Assembly (NCBI GenBank): GCA_024640985.1
Contig: JAHEDY010000005.1
Span: 19,694-83,693, forward strand
DNA from: Gammaproteobacteria bacterium
Lineage (GTDB): Bacteria > Pseudomonadota > Gammaproteobacteria > Pseudomonadales > Litorivicinaceae
Reading direction: 5' to 3'
DNA: 64,000 nt
Shown: one piece after another, positions 50,998 through 61,688 of the stretch
How positions within the stretch are numbered: position 1 is the stretch's first letter
Layout of the letters: every line of letters starts with the position of its first letter
Position numbers and translations under genes: made by a program
Notes under the pieces: model-generated
The model's database searches: none
Seen by the model: the letters and a program-made list of their open reading frames with translations, nothing else
What the model was told of the DNA's origin: nothing

Positions 50998-52644
50998 ATG
51001 ATTCATCGTGGTGATTTTTTCGGTGGCGTAACAGCAGCTGTCGTTGCACTTCCACTCGCGTTGGCATTCGGCGTGGCCTCTGGAGCTGGAGCGGCAGCTG
51101 GTCTTTACGGCGCGATTGCTGTGGGGTTCTTTGCAGCGCTCTTCGGTGGGACACCAAGCCAAGTCTCTGGTCCAACTGGACCCATGACTGTGGTGATGGC
51201 TGCGGTCATTACCAACGCGGTTGCTATGAATCCCGAACAGGGCCTGACAATCGCTTTTACAACAGTGTCTCTTGCCGGCTTGTTGCAGATCGCAGCTGGG
51301 AAGTTACGCCTTGGTCGCTACTTGGTGATGGTTCCGTTTCCCGTAGTTTCTGGATTCATGAGTGGTATTGGGGTCATCATCATCTTGCTTGAGGTGGCGC
51401 CACTATTTGGTGTGGAGGGGCAGTCAAATCCGTTGCGAGCACTTCTCATGCTGCCGAAAGTCATGCATGAAATGCAGTGGGATTCCGCGGTCTTGGGTCT
51501 CGGCACGCTGGTGCTTTTATTTGTCTGGCCTAAGCGATTTCAATTATTGCCTGCTCCCTTGATGGCGTTGATTGCTTTTGCCTGCTTGTCCTTGGGTGGA
51601 CCCTTTGATCGGGTGGATCGGATTGGAGAAATTCCGAGGGGGCTCCCTGACTTGGTGATGCCCTATGTTTCAATTGATCTTCTTCCGATGATTGTCGGTT
51701 CGGCATTTTTGCTGGCGGCCTTAGGAGCGATCGATTCACTACTGACTTCGCTGGTGGCAGATAATCTCACCCGGACTCAGCATGATTCCGACAAGGAGTT
51801 GGTTGGCCAGGGTATTGGTAATTTTGTGGCTGGATTCATCGGTGGGTTACCCGGTGCTGGCGCTACGATGCGGACGTTAGTGAATGTACGTCTTGGTGGG
51901 CGATCTTCGGTCAGCGGGATGTTGCACTCGATAGTATTGGCGGTGTTGATGCTCGGCGCGGCACCTTTGGCCGAGGCGATTCCTCTGGCAGTACTTGCTG
52001 GGATTCTTTTAAAAACAGGTTTCGATATCATTGATTGGGGATTTTTAAAACGAGTCGCCAGTATTCCGCTGTTCTCCAGCGCGCTGATGTTGGTGGTATT
52101 TTCCGTCACTGTCTTTGTGGATTTGATCACAGCCGTTGCGATCGGAGTATTTGTCGCCAATCTGGAGACTTTGTACCGGTTAAGTGAGGCGCATCTCCAG
52201 AAGATGAAAGTGGGTCTGTCGAGAGAAGAAATTCCTGATTTGACCGATCATGAAGCGGCAGCGTTGGATGCGCTTCAAGGGCGAGTGCTTGTTTATCAAT
52301 TAAACGGGTTTATGAGCTACGGATTGTCTCGAGGGATTGCTCAGCATTTCTCGCAATTCTCAGATCACGACATTTTAATTGTCGATTTTACCGATGTGGA
52401 TCACTTGGATTTATCAGCCGGCCTCACTCTGATGGAGATGATTGAAGACGCAACTCGGATGGACCGGTCGGTCTTTCTGGTGGGCGTGCAAGCGCGCATT
52501 GAACAGGAAATGAAGGCTGCTGGTATTTACGCATCCGTCCCTCAAAACGATCGATTTGATACACGACCTCAAGCAATTTCTGAGGCCGCTAGCCGTCTGC
52601 ACGAAAAGCCTTCAATACCACAGGACTTTGGATCCGCTGTTTGA
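50998..52644 (+). CDS. SulP family anion transporter with C-terminal STAS domain
   Basis: 548 aa, multi-TM, SGPTGPMTVVMAAV, VADNLTRTQHDSDKELVGQGIGNFVAGFIGGLPGAGATMRT; STAS region VYQLNGFMSYG...DFTDVDHLDLSAGLTLMEMIEDA. Confidence 0.9.
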   Translation: MIHRGDFFGGVTAAVVALPLALAFGVASGAGAAAGLYGAIAVGFFAALFGGTPSQVSGPTGPMTVVMAAVITNAVAMNPEQGLTIAFTTVSLAGLLQIAAGKLRLGRYLVMVPFPVVSGFMSGIGVIIILLEVAPLFGVEGQSNPLRALLMLPKVMHEMQWDSAVLGLGTLVLLFVWPKRFQLLPAPLMALIAFACLSLGGPFDRVDRIGEIPRGLPDLVMPYVSIDLLPMIVGSAFLLAALGAIDSLLTSLVADNLTRTQHDSDKELVGQGIGNFVAGFIGGLPGAGATMRTLVNVRLGGRSSVSGMLHSIVLAVLMLGAAPLAEAIPLAVLAGILLKTGFDIIDWGFLKRVASIPLFSSALMLVVFSVTVFVDLITAVAIGVFVANLETLYRLSEAHLQKMKVGLSREEIPDLTDHEAAALDALQGRVLVYQLNGFMSYGLSRGIAQHFSQFSDHDILIVDFTDVDHLDLSAGLTLMEMIEDATRMDRSVFLVGVQARIEQEMKAAGIYASVPQNDRFDTRPQAISEAASRLHEKPSIPQDFGSAV

Positions 52645-55318
52645 GATATTCCACGAATTGCTCTTGAGTGATTGCCTCCAGCGTTTGAGCTTGCATCATG
52701 CGGTCATTGAAGGGTCTTCTGAGCCCAATCGCGCTCCAAATTGCATTGGAAAGTTCTGATTGCGTCGATGGCGGATTCATAAGTTGATTTAACAAACTCA
52801 GTCGTTGACTCTCAAATTGCTCATTCGGCATCGACTTCACCATGTCTGCAAAACTGTCGAATTCCTGTTGAATGGCCGCGGCTAATTCATCAGGATTCGC
52901 TGTCGGTGATTGGACAGCTCCGGTCAAGATAGGCGTGTTGTAGAGTGGAAAGGCGGTTGCGAAGGTAATGTAGCCGAGCTGCTTCTCAGTACGCAGCCGA
53001 GTGTAAAACGGAGCTTCAATCAAATTGCCGGCCAGTTGATTCAAAATTCGAGATCCCGGATCAGTGCGTTGGTCGATGTAGAGAATGCTGGCCGCTTGAT
53101 CGGGATGAGCATACGAATACGATCGAGTTCGATCGCCTGGCCAAGCATTCGTTGTGACTTCAACCGCTGGTGTATTGTCATCCAGCGGCAGCATATTGGC
53201 CCAGGAAGCTAACAGTTCTTCGCCTTCACTGCGAGAGACTGGACCATGAAGAAACATTTCTGCATGGATTCCTGAGAAAAACGCTTTTTGATACTGGTGG
53301 AAAGTGGATCGGTCAATCGCTGTGAACGCATCGTTGAGTTCGCTTTGTGCATAGGCGAAAGGCATTAATTCAGCGGTGACTTCATCGAACAACCGGCTTG
53401 ATGGACGCTGCGCCTGAACGCGGGCTAATTGCTGTGACTTGAGTTGTCTCAACCGAGTCCATGTCGGCTCGTCAATCAGAGGAATGGGAAGTGCGCGCAA
53501 CACGCTGTCCACCAAGAGGACCAAGGAATTGTGATAGCCGGAAAATTGCAATGTCATCCCGGACTGACTGGCTTGTGCTGAGAATCCGACGCCGGCGAGC
53601 GCAGCCTCATAGCTTAAAGTGTTGAAATGTTCATTGAGGGTATCGGCTAATAGATCACTCATGATCGATGCCTCAGGCGAACTGGCTGCCAGTGGTGTTC
53701 TGAGGCGAATGTACAAATCACTCCGCGGCTGAGCGTAACGATTCTCGGTCAGAATGTAGCCCACAGCGCTATCTGAAAAATACACTGTTAGAGGTTGGGT
53801 TTCGATGGTTGCCTTACGCGTGTTGGCGATTGGCTTTCCCGGGTCTTGAATAAATGGATTTGGAGCGGGGAGACGGACCATCTCGGATCGCTGGTTCCTC
53901 GCTGCCTGAAAACGTGTCAGCCGCGCATTCTCGAGTGCAAACCGAGCAATCGGAGTTGGGTAATACTGCGTGGTCTCGGTTGGCTCCACTTCAGGGGCAG
54001 TGATACGCACAAGCATTTGGTCAGGGATGAGCCAACTGAGCATGTCTCTGACCAGAGCCTGATCGAAACTCCTGAGGACTCGTCCTCGGGTCAACAGTTC
54101 ATGAGCCGGAGTTGAGTGCAGTTTTTCTGACAGATAGGTGACGAGATTTTGTGGATCTGATTCTTCCTCAAATCGAAAATTGGCATCGGAGACGGTTTTT
54201 AACTCATCAAAACGCCATGCTTGGAGACCATCAGTTTCAACTAACCGCAGGGTTTTAAACACGTCCTCGATCACTTGATCTCGTTGCGTGTAGCCTTCGG
54301 GCGTCAGGCTGATGCTAATCGAAAATGAGCGGCTCTCGGTCATGCCCAGGCTTTCACCGGCTGAAAGGCCATTGGCATAGCCTTTGGCCTTGAGGTGGGC
54401 TAGCAGGCTATTGTCACCTTCATGCCCCAAAAGATGACCGATAAACTGCAGTGGCGCATGATGCTGAAAAGCATCCGTATCTGGTATTGGGAATAAGAGC
54501 GTCAGGCGACGCGATTCAGTTGCCGGTTGTGATTGCACGACCAGAGGTAAGCGGCTGGTATCAAACAAGGGAGTGGAAATCACAGATGGCGCGAGTTGGC
54601 GATCAGGGATGTCTGTAAAGCGATCACGAACCCAGGTCTCTAGGGTGTCCAGTGATTCTTCACCCAGCACCACGAGTGCCATTCGATTCGCAGAATATTC
54701 GTTGTCATAAAAAGTTTTCAGTGCATCCAGAAGTCCGGGTTTGTTGAGAGTGCTGAGATTGCCGGCTCCAAATTGAGCAAAAGGATGATCAGGATTAAGC
54801 CCTTGCTTGGTCGCTTCAAAACTGAGGCGCGCCGGATCTTTGAGCTTTGACTGATATTCTGAATGCACTGCGTTGACTTCTCGATCGACATAGGTTGGAT
54901 CCAACGTCGGTGCAATAAAAAATCGACTAAAACGGTCAAGTGCTGGTTTGAGCGCCTTCGGGTTCAGGGAAAAGAAATAGTTTGTGTGTTCTGGCGCCGT
55001 GAATGCGTTGTGAGAGCCGGCTTGGTCGGAAATAAATTGTTGATATTCACCTGCATCAGGAAATTGATCCGTCCCTAAAAACAGCATATGTTCAAGGAAA
55101 TGCGCGAGACCTGGGAATTCCTTAGGATCGTTATTTGTGCCTACGTAAACATCCATTGATGCGGCAGCTTTGTCGGTGGTTGGATCTGAAATTAACAGCA
55201 CTTTCAGTGAATTTGGCAATGTCAGGTAGCGGTACTCTCGGTCACTGAGTTCCGGTGCCTCAATGGCCGCCTGAACAATGTTTGAGACGAGGACGAACAT
55301 CAGTGCAATCAGTCGCAT
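52589..55318 (-). CDS. M16 family metallopeptidase (pitrilysin/insulinase-like), secreted
   Basis: 909 aa, signal peptide, HFLEHMLFLGTDQFPD zinc site, four-domain M16A architecture. Confidence 0.9.
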   Translation of the reverse strand: MRLIALMFVLVSNIVQAAIEAPELSDREYRYLTLPNSLKVLLISDPTTDKAAASMDVYVGTNNDPKEFPGLAHFLEHMLFLGTDQFPDAGEYQQFISDQAGSHNAFTAPEHTNYFFSLNPKALKPALDRFSRFFIAPTLDPTYVDREVNAVHSEYQSKLKDPARLSFEATKQGLNPDHPFAQFGAGNLSTLNKPGLLDALKTFYDNEYSANRMALVVLGEESLDTLETWVRDRFTDIPDRQLAPSVISTPLFDTSRLPLVVQSQPATESRRLTLLFPIPDTDAFQHHAPLQFIGHLLGHEGDNSLLAHLKAKGYANGLSAGESLGMTESRSFSISISLTPEGYTQRDQVIEDVFKTLRLVETDGLQAWRFDELKTVSDANFRFEEESDPQNLVTYLSEKLHSTPAHELLTRGRVLRSFDQALVRDMLSWLIPDQMLVRITAPEVEPTETTQYYPTPIARFALENARLTRFQAARNQRSEMVRLPAPNPFIQDPGKPIANTRKATIETQPLTVYFSDSAVGYILTENRYAQPRSDLYIRLRTPLAASSPEASIMSDLLADTLNEHFNTLSYEAALAGVGFSAQASQSGMTLQFSGYHNSLVLLVDSVLRALPIPLIDEPTWTRLRQLKSQQLARVQAQRPSSRLFDEVTAELMPFAYAQSELNDAFTAIDRSTFHQYQKAFFSGIHAEMFLHGPVSRSEGEELLASWANMLPLDDNTPAVEVTTNAWPGDRTRSYSYAHPDQAASILYIDQRTDPGSRILNQLAGNLIEAPFYTRLRTEKQLGYITFATAFPLYNTPILTGAVQSPTANPDELAAAIQQEFDSFADMVKSMPNEQFESQRLSLLNQLMNPPSTQSELSNAIWSAIGLRRPFNDRMMQAQTLEAITQEQFVEYLKQRIQSPVVLKAFRADG

Positions 55319-55319
55319 A

Positions 55320-55805
55320 TCACCACCAATACTTATTCCAGTTTTCGGGATTTGCCCAGAACTTCGGATTGTTCCAGGCTCGGGTATGGTTATATGTGGC
55401 GAGTGAGTAATGAAAACTCAAGAGGGTGGCTCGTTTCTGGCGACAATGTTCCCCACGTGTAAACGCCAGGGCATAGAGCGCCTCTGATTCAATCGATTCG
55501 CTCACGAAGCACAGAATCTCTGGGATCAAAAGATTGCGAACCTGCCCCAGAATGAGCAAATCATCGGGAGTCTGGATCGGATCAGCAATCAAGGCGGCGC
55601 TCGGTAGTTGAGTCGCAGACCGTATCGATTTTGGATTCATCACCTGAACTTGATTCAGGCAATGGGCTTGATAATCCGAGACCACCGGGGGGGCTTCCTG
55701 ACCGACAACCCAAATCGTCTCAGGTGCCGTCGATTCAAGCCAGGGCGCAAGAATTGAATCTGGCGTACGATCGTTCAACGGACTTCGGGATCCCGAATAA
55801 AACAC
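55320..55805 (-). CDS. Conserved hypothetical protein (possibly DUF6231)
   Basis: 161 aa, C-terminal YSLATYNHTRAWNNPKFWANPENWNKYWW; overlaps yaaA 3' end so the true start may be internal. Confidence 0.55.
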   Translation of the reverse strand: MFYSGSRSPLNDRTPDSILAPWLESTAPETIWVVGQEAPPVVSDYQAHCLNQVQVMNPKSIRSATQLPSAALIADPIQTPDDLLILGQVRNLLIPEILCFVSESIESEALYALAFTRGEHCRQKRATLLSFHYSLATYNHTRAWNNPKFWANPENWNKYWW

Positions 55806-56545
55806 GGAGCATCTGGTGTGGAATGCGCTTTGGAATAGCGATATCCGTCATAATCAAATGCATGAAGATCAGTCGCTGTTTGTGGGTCGGTTTCAACCAT
55901 AAACCGCGCCATCAGGCCTCTTGCTCGTTTGGCGTAAAAGCTGATGATCTTGTATTCGCCATTTTTCAGGTCTTTAAACACCGGTGAGATAGTAGGTCCT
56001 TCGATTGCTTTGAAATCAACGGCTGCCGAGTACTCGTTGCTGGCGAGATTAATCAGAGGTGCACCTTTTAAGTCAGCGTTGAGCCTCTGTGTAATTTTGT
56101 TTTTCCAGAACGCAGGCAATGAGGTGATGGCCTGACCTTTAAGCTTGGTTCCCATTTCCAACCGGTAGGGACGCATGGCATCGAAGGGTCTGAGCAGTCC
56201 GTAGAGTCCTGAGAGAATGCGCACATGTCCGGTTAACCGATTGAGGGCGTCGGGACCTAAGGTCTGCACATCGAGGCCTTGATACACGTCGCCGTTAAAT
56301 GCGTAAACAGCCGGCAATAAGTCGTCTGCTTGATGGTCTGGAGACCATTGTTCGAACCGCGCAGCATTTAACGCCGATAACTTGTCGGAGAGCTTCATCA
56401 GGCTGGCCAGATCCGATGGGCTGAACCCCCGCATCATGTCGGTCAGTGTGGTTGCTTCGTCCAAGAATTGTGGCGTTGTGATCGTTGCGCGATCAACGCT
56501 CAAGTCCGTATTTAGGGATTTGGCTGGCGATAAGATTGCTAACAT
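55775..56545 (-). CDS. yaaA: Peroxide stress protein YaaA (DUF328)
   Basis: 256 aa, MLAILSPAKSLN, YQGLDVQTL, RILSGLYGLLRPFDAMRPYRLEMGTKL. Confidence 0.95.
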   Translation of the reverse strand: MLAILSPAKSLNTDLSVDRATITTPQFLDEATTLTDMMRGFSPSDLASLMKLSDKLSALNAARFEQWSPDHQADDLLPAVYAFNGDVYQGLDVQTLGPDALNRLTGHVRILSGLYGLLRPFDAMRPYRLEMGTKLKGQAITSLPAFWKNKITQRLNADLKGAPLINLASNEYSAAVDFKAIEGPTISPVFKDLKNGEYKIISFYAKRARGLMARFMVETDPQTATDLHAFDYDGYRYSKAHSTPDAPCFIRDPEVR

Positions 56546-56606
56546 GGATTCCTCTTTTTCTTGCGTCGACTCGGATGAAGCCGGACACTACACCTAGATT
56601 CAATAT

Positions 56607-58079
56607 TTGGACAAATGGACTGTGATCCAAGTCACCCCTGAAATTGCGGCTGGACAATTTTTCGACGAGCTTATCAGAGCCGACGGCGAAGCTCGTCCCG
56701 GAGCGGATAGTTTACTGAAATTTCTCACCGACCTCTCTCCTGAGGTGTTATCGGAAAAACGGACAGCGCTTGAGGCTGCGATCAAAAGCCAGGGAATTTC
56801 ATTTTTGGTCTATTCTGACTCCATGAATATTGACCGATCGTGGCCGTTGGACCTTGTGCCGCGTGTGATGCAGGCATCTGAGTGGCGACACACCGAGGCC
56901 GGATTGAAGCAACGGTTAAAAGCGCTCAATCTATTTTTAAACGATGTCTACAACGAACAGGCGATTTTGCGTGATGGCATCGTGCCTACTGAATTAGTCA
57001 CCGAAAGTCCTCACTACATCGCATTAGCCTCTGGAATGACGCCGCTTTTTGAGACTTGGGCTCACATTTGTGGATCCGATCTGGTGCGCGACCATCGTGG
57101 CCAACTCTTTGTTCTTGAGGACAATCTGCGAGTCCCAAGTGGCGTTTCTTATATGCTTGAAAATCGATCAGTGATGAAGCAAGTGTATCCAGAGTTATTT
57201 CGGAATCATCAAATCCTTCCGGTCAGTCAGTATGCGTCCGATTTGCTCGATATGCTCAATGCGTTGTCGCCACGGCCGGTCGATCATCCCGTCATTGTGG
57301 TGTTAACGCCCGGTATCTATAACTCCGCGTATTTTGAGCACAGCTATCTGGCTCAACAGATTGGTGCCGAATTGGTTCAAGGTTCGGATCTGTTTGTGGA
57401 TTCTGATGATTGTGTCTACATGAAGGCAGTCGAAGGTGTGAGCCGTGTCGATGTGATTTATCGACGGATTGATGACACCTTTCTCGATCCTGACGCTCTG
57501 AATCCTGATTCAGTACTTGGTGTTCCAGGATTGATGCGGGCATGGAGAGCCGGCAAAGTTTCGATTGCCAACGCGCCAGGCAGTGGAGTGGCTGATGATA
57601 AGGTGCTCTATGCCTATGTCCCTGAAATTATTCAATATTATTTAAATGAAAAACCGATCTTGGAGAATGTTCAGACCTACCTCTGTTCGGATCCCGAGCA
57701 ACAGGCATTTGTGCTGGACCACCTTGATGAACTTGTTGTTAAGCCGGCCGATGCGTCTGGTGGATATGGCATTATGGTCGGTCCGCATGCCACTGATGAA
57801 GAGATCGTGTCTCGTCGAGCCGAAATTCTGGAGAATCCTCGCGTTTGGATTGCGCAGCCAACGCTCGCGATTTCGACCACACTCACAGTCACCGAAGATG
57901 GCGATCTAGCCCCACGTCATGTTGATTTACGCCCCTTTGTTTTGCAAAGCTCGTCTCAATGGTGCTCAACCGGTGGATTATGTCGGGTGGCATTACGCGA
58001 AGGTTCATTGGTTGTGAATTCCTCACAAGGCGGTGGTTCTAAGGATTTTTGGGTGGTTGCCGACGAGATGCAGTCTTAA
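56607..58079 (+). CDS. Circularly permuted ATP-grasp family protein (DUF404/DUF407)
   Basis: 490 aa, FVLEDNLRVPSGVSYMLENR, VDVIYRRIDDTFLDP, VVKPADASGGYGIMVG; non-ATG (TTG) start as called. Confidence 0.9.
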   Translation: MDKWTVIQVTPEIAAGQFFDELIRADGEARPGADSLLKFLTDLSPEVLSEKRTALEAAIKSQGISFLVYSDSMNIDRSWPLDLVPRVMQASEWRHTEAGLKQRLKALNLFLNDVYNEQAILRDGIVPTELVTESPHYIALASGMTPLFETWAHICGSDLVRDHRGQLFVLEDNLRVPSGVSYMLENRSVMKQVYPELFRNHQILPVSQYASDLLDMLNALSPRPVDHPVIVVLTPGIYNSAYFEHSYLAQQIGAELVQGSDLFVDSDDCVYMKAVEGVSRVDVIYRRIDDTFLDPDALNPDSVLGVPGLMRAWRAGKVSIANAPGSGVADDKVLYAYVPEIIQYYLNEKPILENVQTYLCSDPEQQAFVLDHLDELVVKPADASGGYGIMVGPHATDEEIVSRRAEILENPRVWIAQPTLAISTTLTVTEDGDLAPRHVDLRPFVLQSSSQWCSTGGLCRVALREGSLVVNSSQGGGSKDFWVVADEMQS

Positions 58080-59008
58080 TGCTGGCCCGTGTCGCTGAAC
58101 ATCTTTACTGGCTTTCTCGTTATATCGAGCGAGCTGAGGCAACGGCTCGGCTCGCGATTGCTGCATCCGATACCATTTTAGATTTGCCCGATGGAGTTCC
58201 CTACGATTGGGAGTCTTTGATGCAAGTCTTTGGCTCGGGTGACTCAGATCCAGGAATTTCTGAAGTGGAGGTCATGGAGCAACTGGTATTGAGCCTCGAA
58301 CACTCAGGTTCGATTCGGGCGTCGATTGCGTCGGCTCGGGAGAATGCTCGAGTGACTCGAGATTTGATTCCGAAAGATGCTTGGATTGCCTTGAATGAAC
58401 TGCATGGGCTAATCGAACGTCAGTCATTTGCTGGTTTTGATCGATCATCACGGATTCGGTTGTTAAAACAGGTGATTTCGAGCTGTAGACTCTGGCACGG
58501 TTGCTTAGTCGCGAGCCAGGCGAGAGATTTGAGTTGGCTATTTTTGCGGCTCGGAGATCGACTTGAGCACGCAGACATGGTGTCTCGGCTGGTGGACCCT
58601 CGGGTCACACAGATGGTGCCGGGAGCGTCGACTCGATGGAGTAGTTATGAAGCCATTGGTTGGCAAAATCTTCTGACTGCGTTGGGTGGAGTGGAACTGT
58701 ATCGTCACAGCGCGCGTAACCGGATGCATGGAAGCGATGTTTTGGATTTTGTGCTTCGAGACACAAACTTCCCGCAATCGATGGCTGCGGCCTTAAATAG
58801 CGTCAGAGGCTACTTAAAAAAGTTGCCGCACCAACGTGTGTCGACTGACTTGCTGGATGGGATCGTTGATGGGTTAACTAAGCTAGATCTCGAGCGTTTA
58901 ACGCCAGATCTCCTGACGCAAAATATGGACTGGATTCAGCAAGGCCTTGTGACCTTGCATGGACACATTAGCGCTGAGTACTTCTTCTTCCAATCAAACA
59001 GTCCCTAA
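58079..59008 (+). CDS. Alpha-E domain protein (DUF403)
   Basis: MLARVAEHLYWLSRYIERAEATARL; TAATG overlap with the ATP-grasp gene. Confidence 0.92.
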   Translation: MLARVAEHLYWLSRYIERAEATARLAIAASDTILDLPDGVPYDWESLMQVFGSGDSDPGISEVEVMEQLVLSLEHSGSIRASIASARENARVTRDLIPKDAWIALNELHGLIERQSFAGFDRSSRIRLLKQVISSCRLWHGCLVASQARDLSWLFLRLGDRLEHADMVSRLVDPRVTQMVPGASTRWSSYEAIGWQNLLTALGGVELYRHSARNRMHGSDVLDFVLRDTNFPQSMAAALNSVRGYLKKLPHQRVSTDLLDGIVDGLTKLDLERLTPDLLTQNMDWIQQGLVTLHGHISAEYFFFQSNSP

Positions 59009-59064
59009 CCCGTGGGTTTGCGTCGGAGAATGTTGTATTCTTCGCGTTTCCTCAAGAGTGAGCC

Positions 59065-60630
59065 TTGAATTTGTCTGAATCAGTTGCGATCGCAGAGCGT
59101 TTGTCGGCTTCTTCGAAGCAATGCTTGGGCGTGCGTGGCTTAACGAAATATTTTGGAGACTTCCCAGCCAATGTCGATGTCACGCTGTCAGTCGACCAAG
59201 GCGAAATCCATGCTCTGCTCGGTGAAAACGGTGCAGGAAAATCCACACTCGTCAAAATGATTTATGGGATCTTAAAACCCGATGTCGGGTCCATGGAACT
59301 CAATTCTTGCCCGTATACACCAGATACCCCGAGTGATGCGAAACATGCTGGTGTTGGGATGGTTTTTCAACATTTTGCTGTGTTTGATGCGCTGACGGTG
59401 TTGGACAATATTGCCTTGGGTTTAGATGGCCGGCTTCCCGATGTTGCGCTTGCTGACGAGATCACAGCGGTTTGTGAGCGTTATCGATTACATCTTGAAT
59501 TGAACCGGCGGGTTTATGACTTAAGTGCCGGCGAAAGGCAGCGTGTTGAAATCATCCGTGCACTGATGCAAGACCCACGCCTATTGATTCTGGATGAACC
59601 GACATCGGTATTGACGCCGCAGGAGACTGAGCAGTTGTTCACAACGCTCGATCGGCTATCCGATGAAGGCCGGTCCATTATTTACATCTCGCACAAGCTT
59701 GACGAGGTCAGGGCGTTGTGTGATCGAGCCACATTAATGCGTGCAGGACACGTTGTTGATGTGGTGGATCCGAGGCAAGAAAGCACGCGCTCTCTCGGTG
59801 AAAAAATGATTGGTGAGCGTCTGAATGAAACCAAGCGAACAAAATTGCCGGCGACTGAAAAGTTAAAAGCACGTTTGACGGTTCGCGTCGGCGAGGTGTA
59901 TCCCGAATCGAGTCGAAGCGCGGTGTTACGTGATATTTACCTATCGGTGGCCCCTGGATCAATCCTCGGGATTTCAGGGGTTTCGGGGAACGGGCAAGAT
60001 ACCTTGTTTGACGTACTGTCAGGTGAGCTCACACTACCGAATCCCGACAGTTTAGTCCTGGATGGCGAGCCGATTGCACATCTGGGGATTGAACAGCGTC
60101 GACGCAGGCGATTGTTGGGTGCGCCGGAAAATCGTCTGGGACACGCGGCGGTGCCGGATTTAACGCTGTGGGAGAATGTCATTTTGACTGCACGACAAAC
60201 CCGCGGAATTCTAAAAAATGAGCATTTAATCAGCGGAACAGCTGCAAAAGCTTTTGCGCAAGAAGTGATTGAAACCTTTGATGTCAGAACAACTTCGGTG
60301 AATGCCAAAGCGTCGAGCCTCTCTGGAGGGAATCTGCAAAAGTTTCTGATCGGACGAGAGTTACTTGGCCAACCCCAGGTCTTTATCGTGTCGAATCCGA
60401 CTTGGGGTGTTGATGCGAAGGCGCAGTTGTTTATCCATCAAATGTTGATGGACATTGCCGACCAGGGCGCATCCATTATTCTTTTGAGTCAGGACATCGA
60501 TGAATTGCTTTCGGTGACTGATCGCATCTGTGCCATCTGCCATGGACGTCTTAGCCGTACGTTTGCGACTGAAGACATGACTCCAGAACACTTGGGAGCC
60601 TTGATGCTCGGACAGGAGATCGAGGCGTGA
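59065..60630 (+). CDS. ABC transporter ATP-binding protein with two nucleotide-binding domains (BMP/nucleoside-type)
   Basis: 521 aa, Walker A GENGAGKSTLVKMIYG, LSAGERQRVEIIRAL, second NBD with LSGGNLQKFLIGREL. Confidence 0.93.
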   Translation: MNLSESVAIAERLSASSKQCLGVRGLTKYFGDFPANVDVTLSVDQGEIHALLGENGAGKSTLVKMIYGILKPDVGSMELNSCPYTPDTPSDAKHAGVGMVFQHFAVFDALTVLDNIALGLDGRLPDVALADEITAVCERYRLHLELNRRVYDLSAGERQRVEIIRALMQDPRLLILDEPTSVLTPQETEQLFTTLDRLSDEGRSIIYISHKLDEVRALCDRATLMRAGHVVDVVDPRQESTRSLGEKMIGERLNETKRTKLPATEKLKARLTVRVGEVYPESSRSAVLRDIYLSVAPGSILGISGVSGNGQDTLFDVLSGELTLPNPDSLVLDGEPIAHLGIEQRRRRRLLGAPENRLGHAAVPDLTLWENVILTARQTRGILKNEHLISGTAAKAFAQEVIETFDVRTTSVNAKASSLSGGNLQKFLIGRELLGQPQVFIVSNPTWGVDAKAQLFIHQMLMDIADQGASIILLSQDIDELLSVTDRICAICHGRLSRTFATEDMTPEHLGALMLGQEIEA

Positions 60631-61688
60631 TGTTTGTTGAACCACGTGCAGTGACTCGCTGGTATCACGAGTGGCTGGCCGTCTTGGTTGCATTGATTTT
60701 GACACTATTGACCGCTTCGGTCTTGTTGGCAGCGATCGGGCTTGATCCGCTGTCGAGTTTGCATCGAATTTTTATCAAACCGCTGAATTCTGTGTATGGG
60801 ATCAGTGAATTGCTGGCGAAAGCCACCCCGTTAATCACCATTGGTGTGGCCTTGGCGCTTGGATTTCGAGCCGGTGTTTGGAATATCGGTGCAGAGGGGC
60901 AACTCGTCATGGGTGGGCTTTGTGGCGGTGCAGTCGCTCTCGCGTTCTGGGGTATTGATGGTTTTTGGGTCATGCCTCTGGTGCTTCTCGGTGGAACCGT
61001 CGGCGGACTTCTTTGGGGGGCTATTCCCGCTTTTCTCAAGGTTCGGTTTAACGCGAATGAGATTCTGGTCTCCCTGATGCTCACTTATGTGGCGATTTTG
61101 TTGTTGAGTGTCATGGTGCACGGTCCGTTGCGCGATCCCGATGGGTTTAATTTTCCCGAAAGTCGATTATTCCATGATGCGGCAACCTTGCCGAAACTCT
61201 TTTCCGCTGGTCGTGGCCATTTGGGTTTCGTGTTTGCAATCGCGTTCGCGATTGTCGGAACGTGGGTCGTCAAGCGATGGCATTTGGGGTTTGAGATGCG
61301 AGTCACGGGTCTGTCGGCGAGTGCTGCGAAGTTTGCTGGATACAGCCGTGATCGAACTGTTTGGATGGCTTTGTTGATCGGTGGGGCAATCAGCGGATTT
61401 GCCGGAGTGGTGGAAGTCACGGGTAATATTGGGCAACTGGTTCCGACGATTTCTCCATCCTACGGTTTCACAGCGATTATCGTTGCTTTCTTAGCAAGGC
61501 TGCATCCGCTCGCTGTGATTCCGGCAGGCCTTTTGGTGGCCTTGTCGTATTTAGCCGGTGAGGCTGCTCAGTTGTCGCTAGGTGTTCCGGCTGCGAGTAC
61601 TCAGGTCTTCCAGGGACTGTTGTTGTTTTTCCTACTTGGGACTTCACTGTTTGTGAATTATCGAGTTCGTTTAGGGCGGGTGGCCTGA
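60627..61688 (+). CDS. ABC transporter permease (nucleoside/BMP-type)
   Basis: 353 aa, multi-TM, GFRAGVWNIGAEGQLVMGGLCG motif. Confidence 0.92.
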   Translation: MMFVEPRAVTRWYHEWLAVLVALILTLLTASVLLAAIGLDPLSSLHRIFIKPLNSVYGISELLAKATPLITIGVALALGFRAGVWNIGAEGQLVMGGLCGGAVALAFWGIDGFWVMPLVLLGGTVGGLLWGAIPAFLKVRFNANEILVSLMLTYVAILLLSVMVHGPLRDPDGFNFPESRLFHDAATLPKLFSAGRGHLGFVFAIAFAIVGTWVVKRWHLGFEMRVTGLSASAAKFAGYSRDRTVWMALLIGGAISGFAGVVEVTGNIGQLVPTISPSYGFTAIIVAFLARLHPLAVIPAGLLVALSYLAGEAAQLSLGVPAASTQVFQGLLLFFLLGTSLFVNYRVRLGRVA

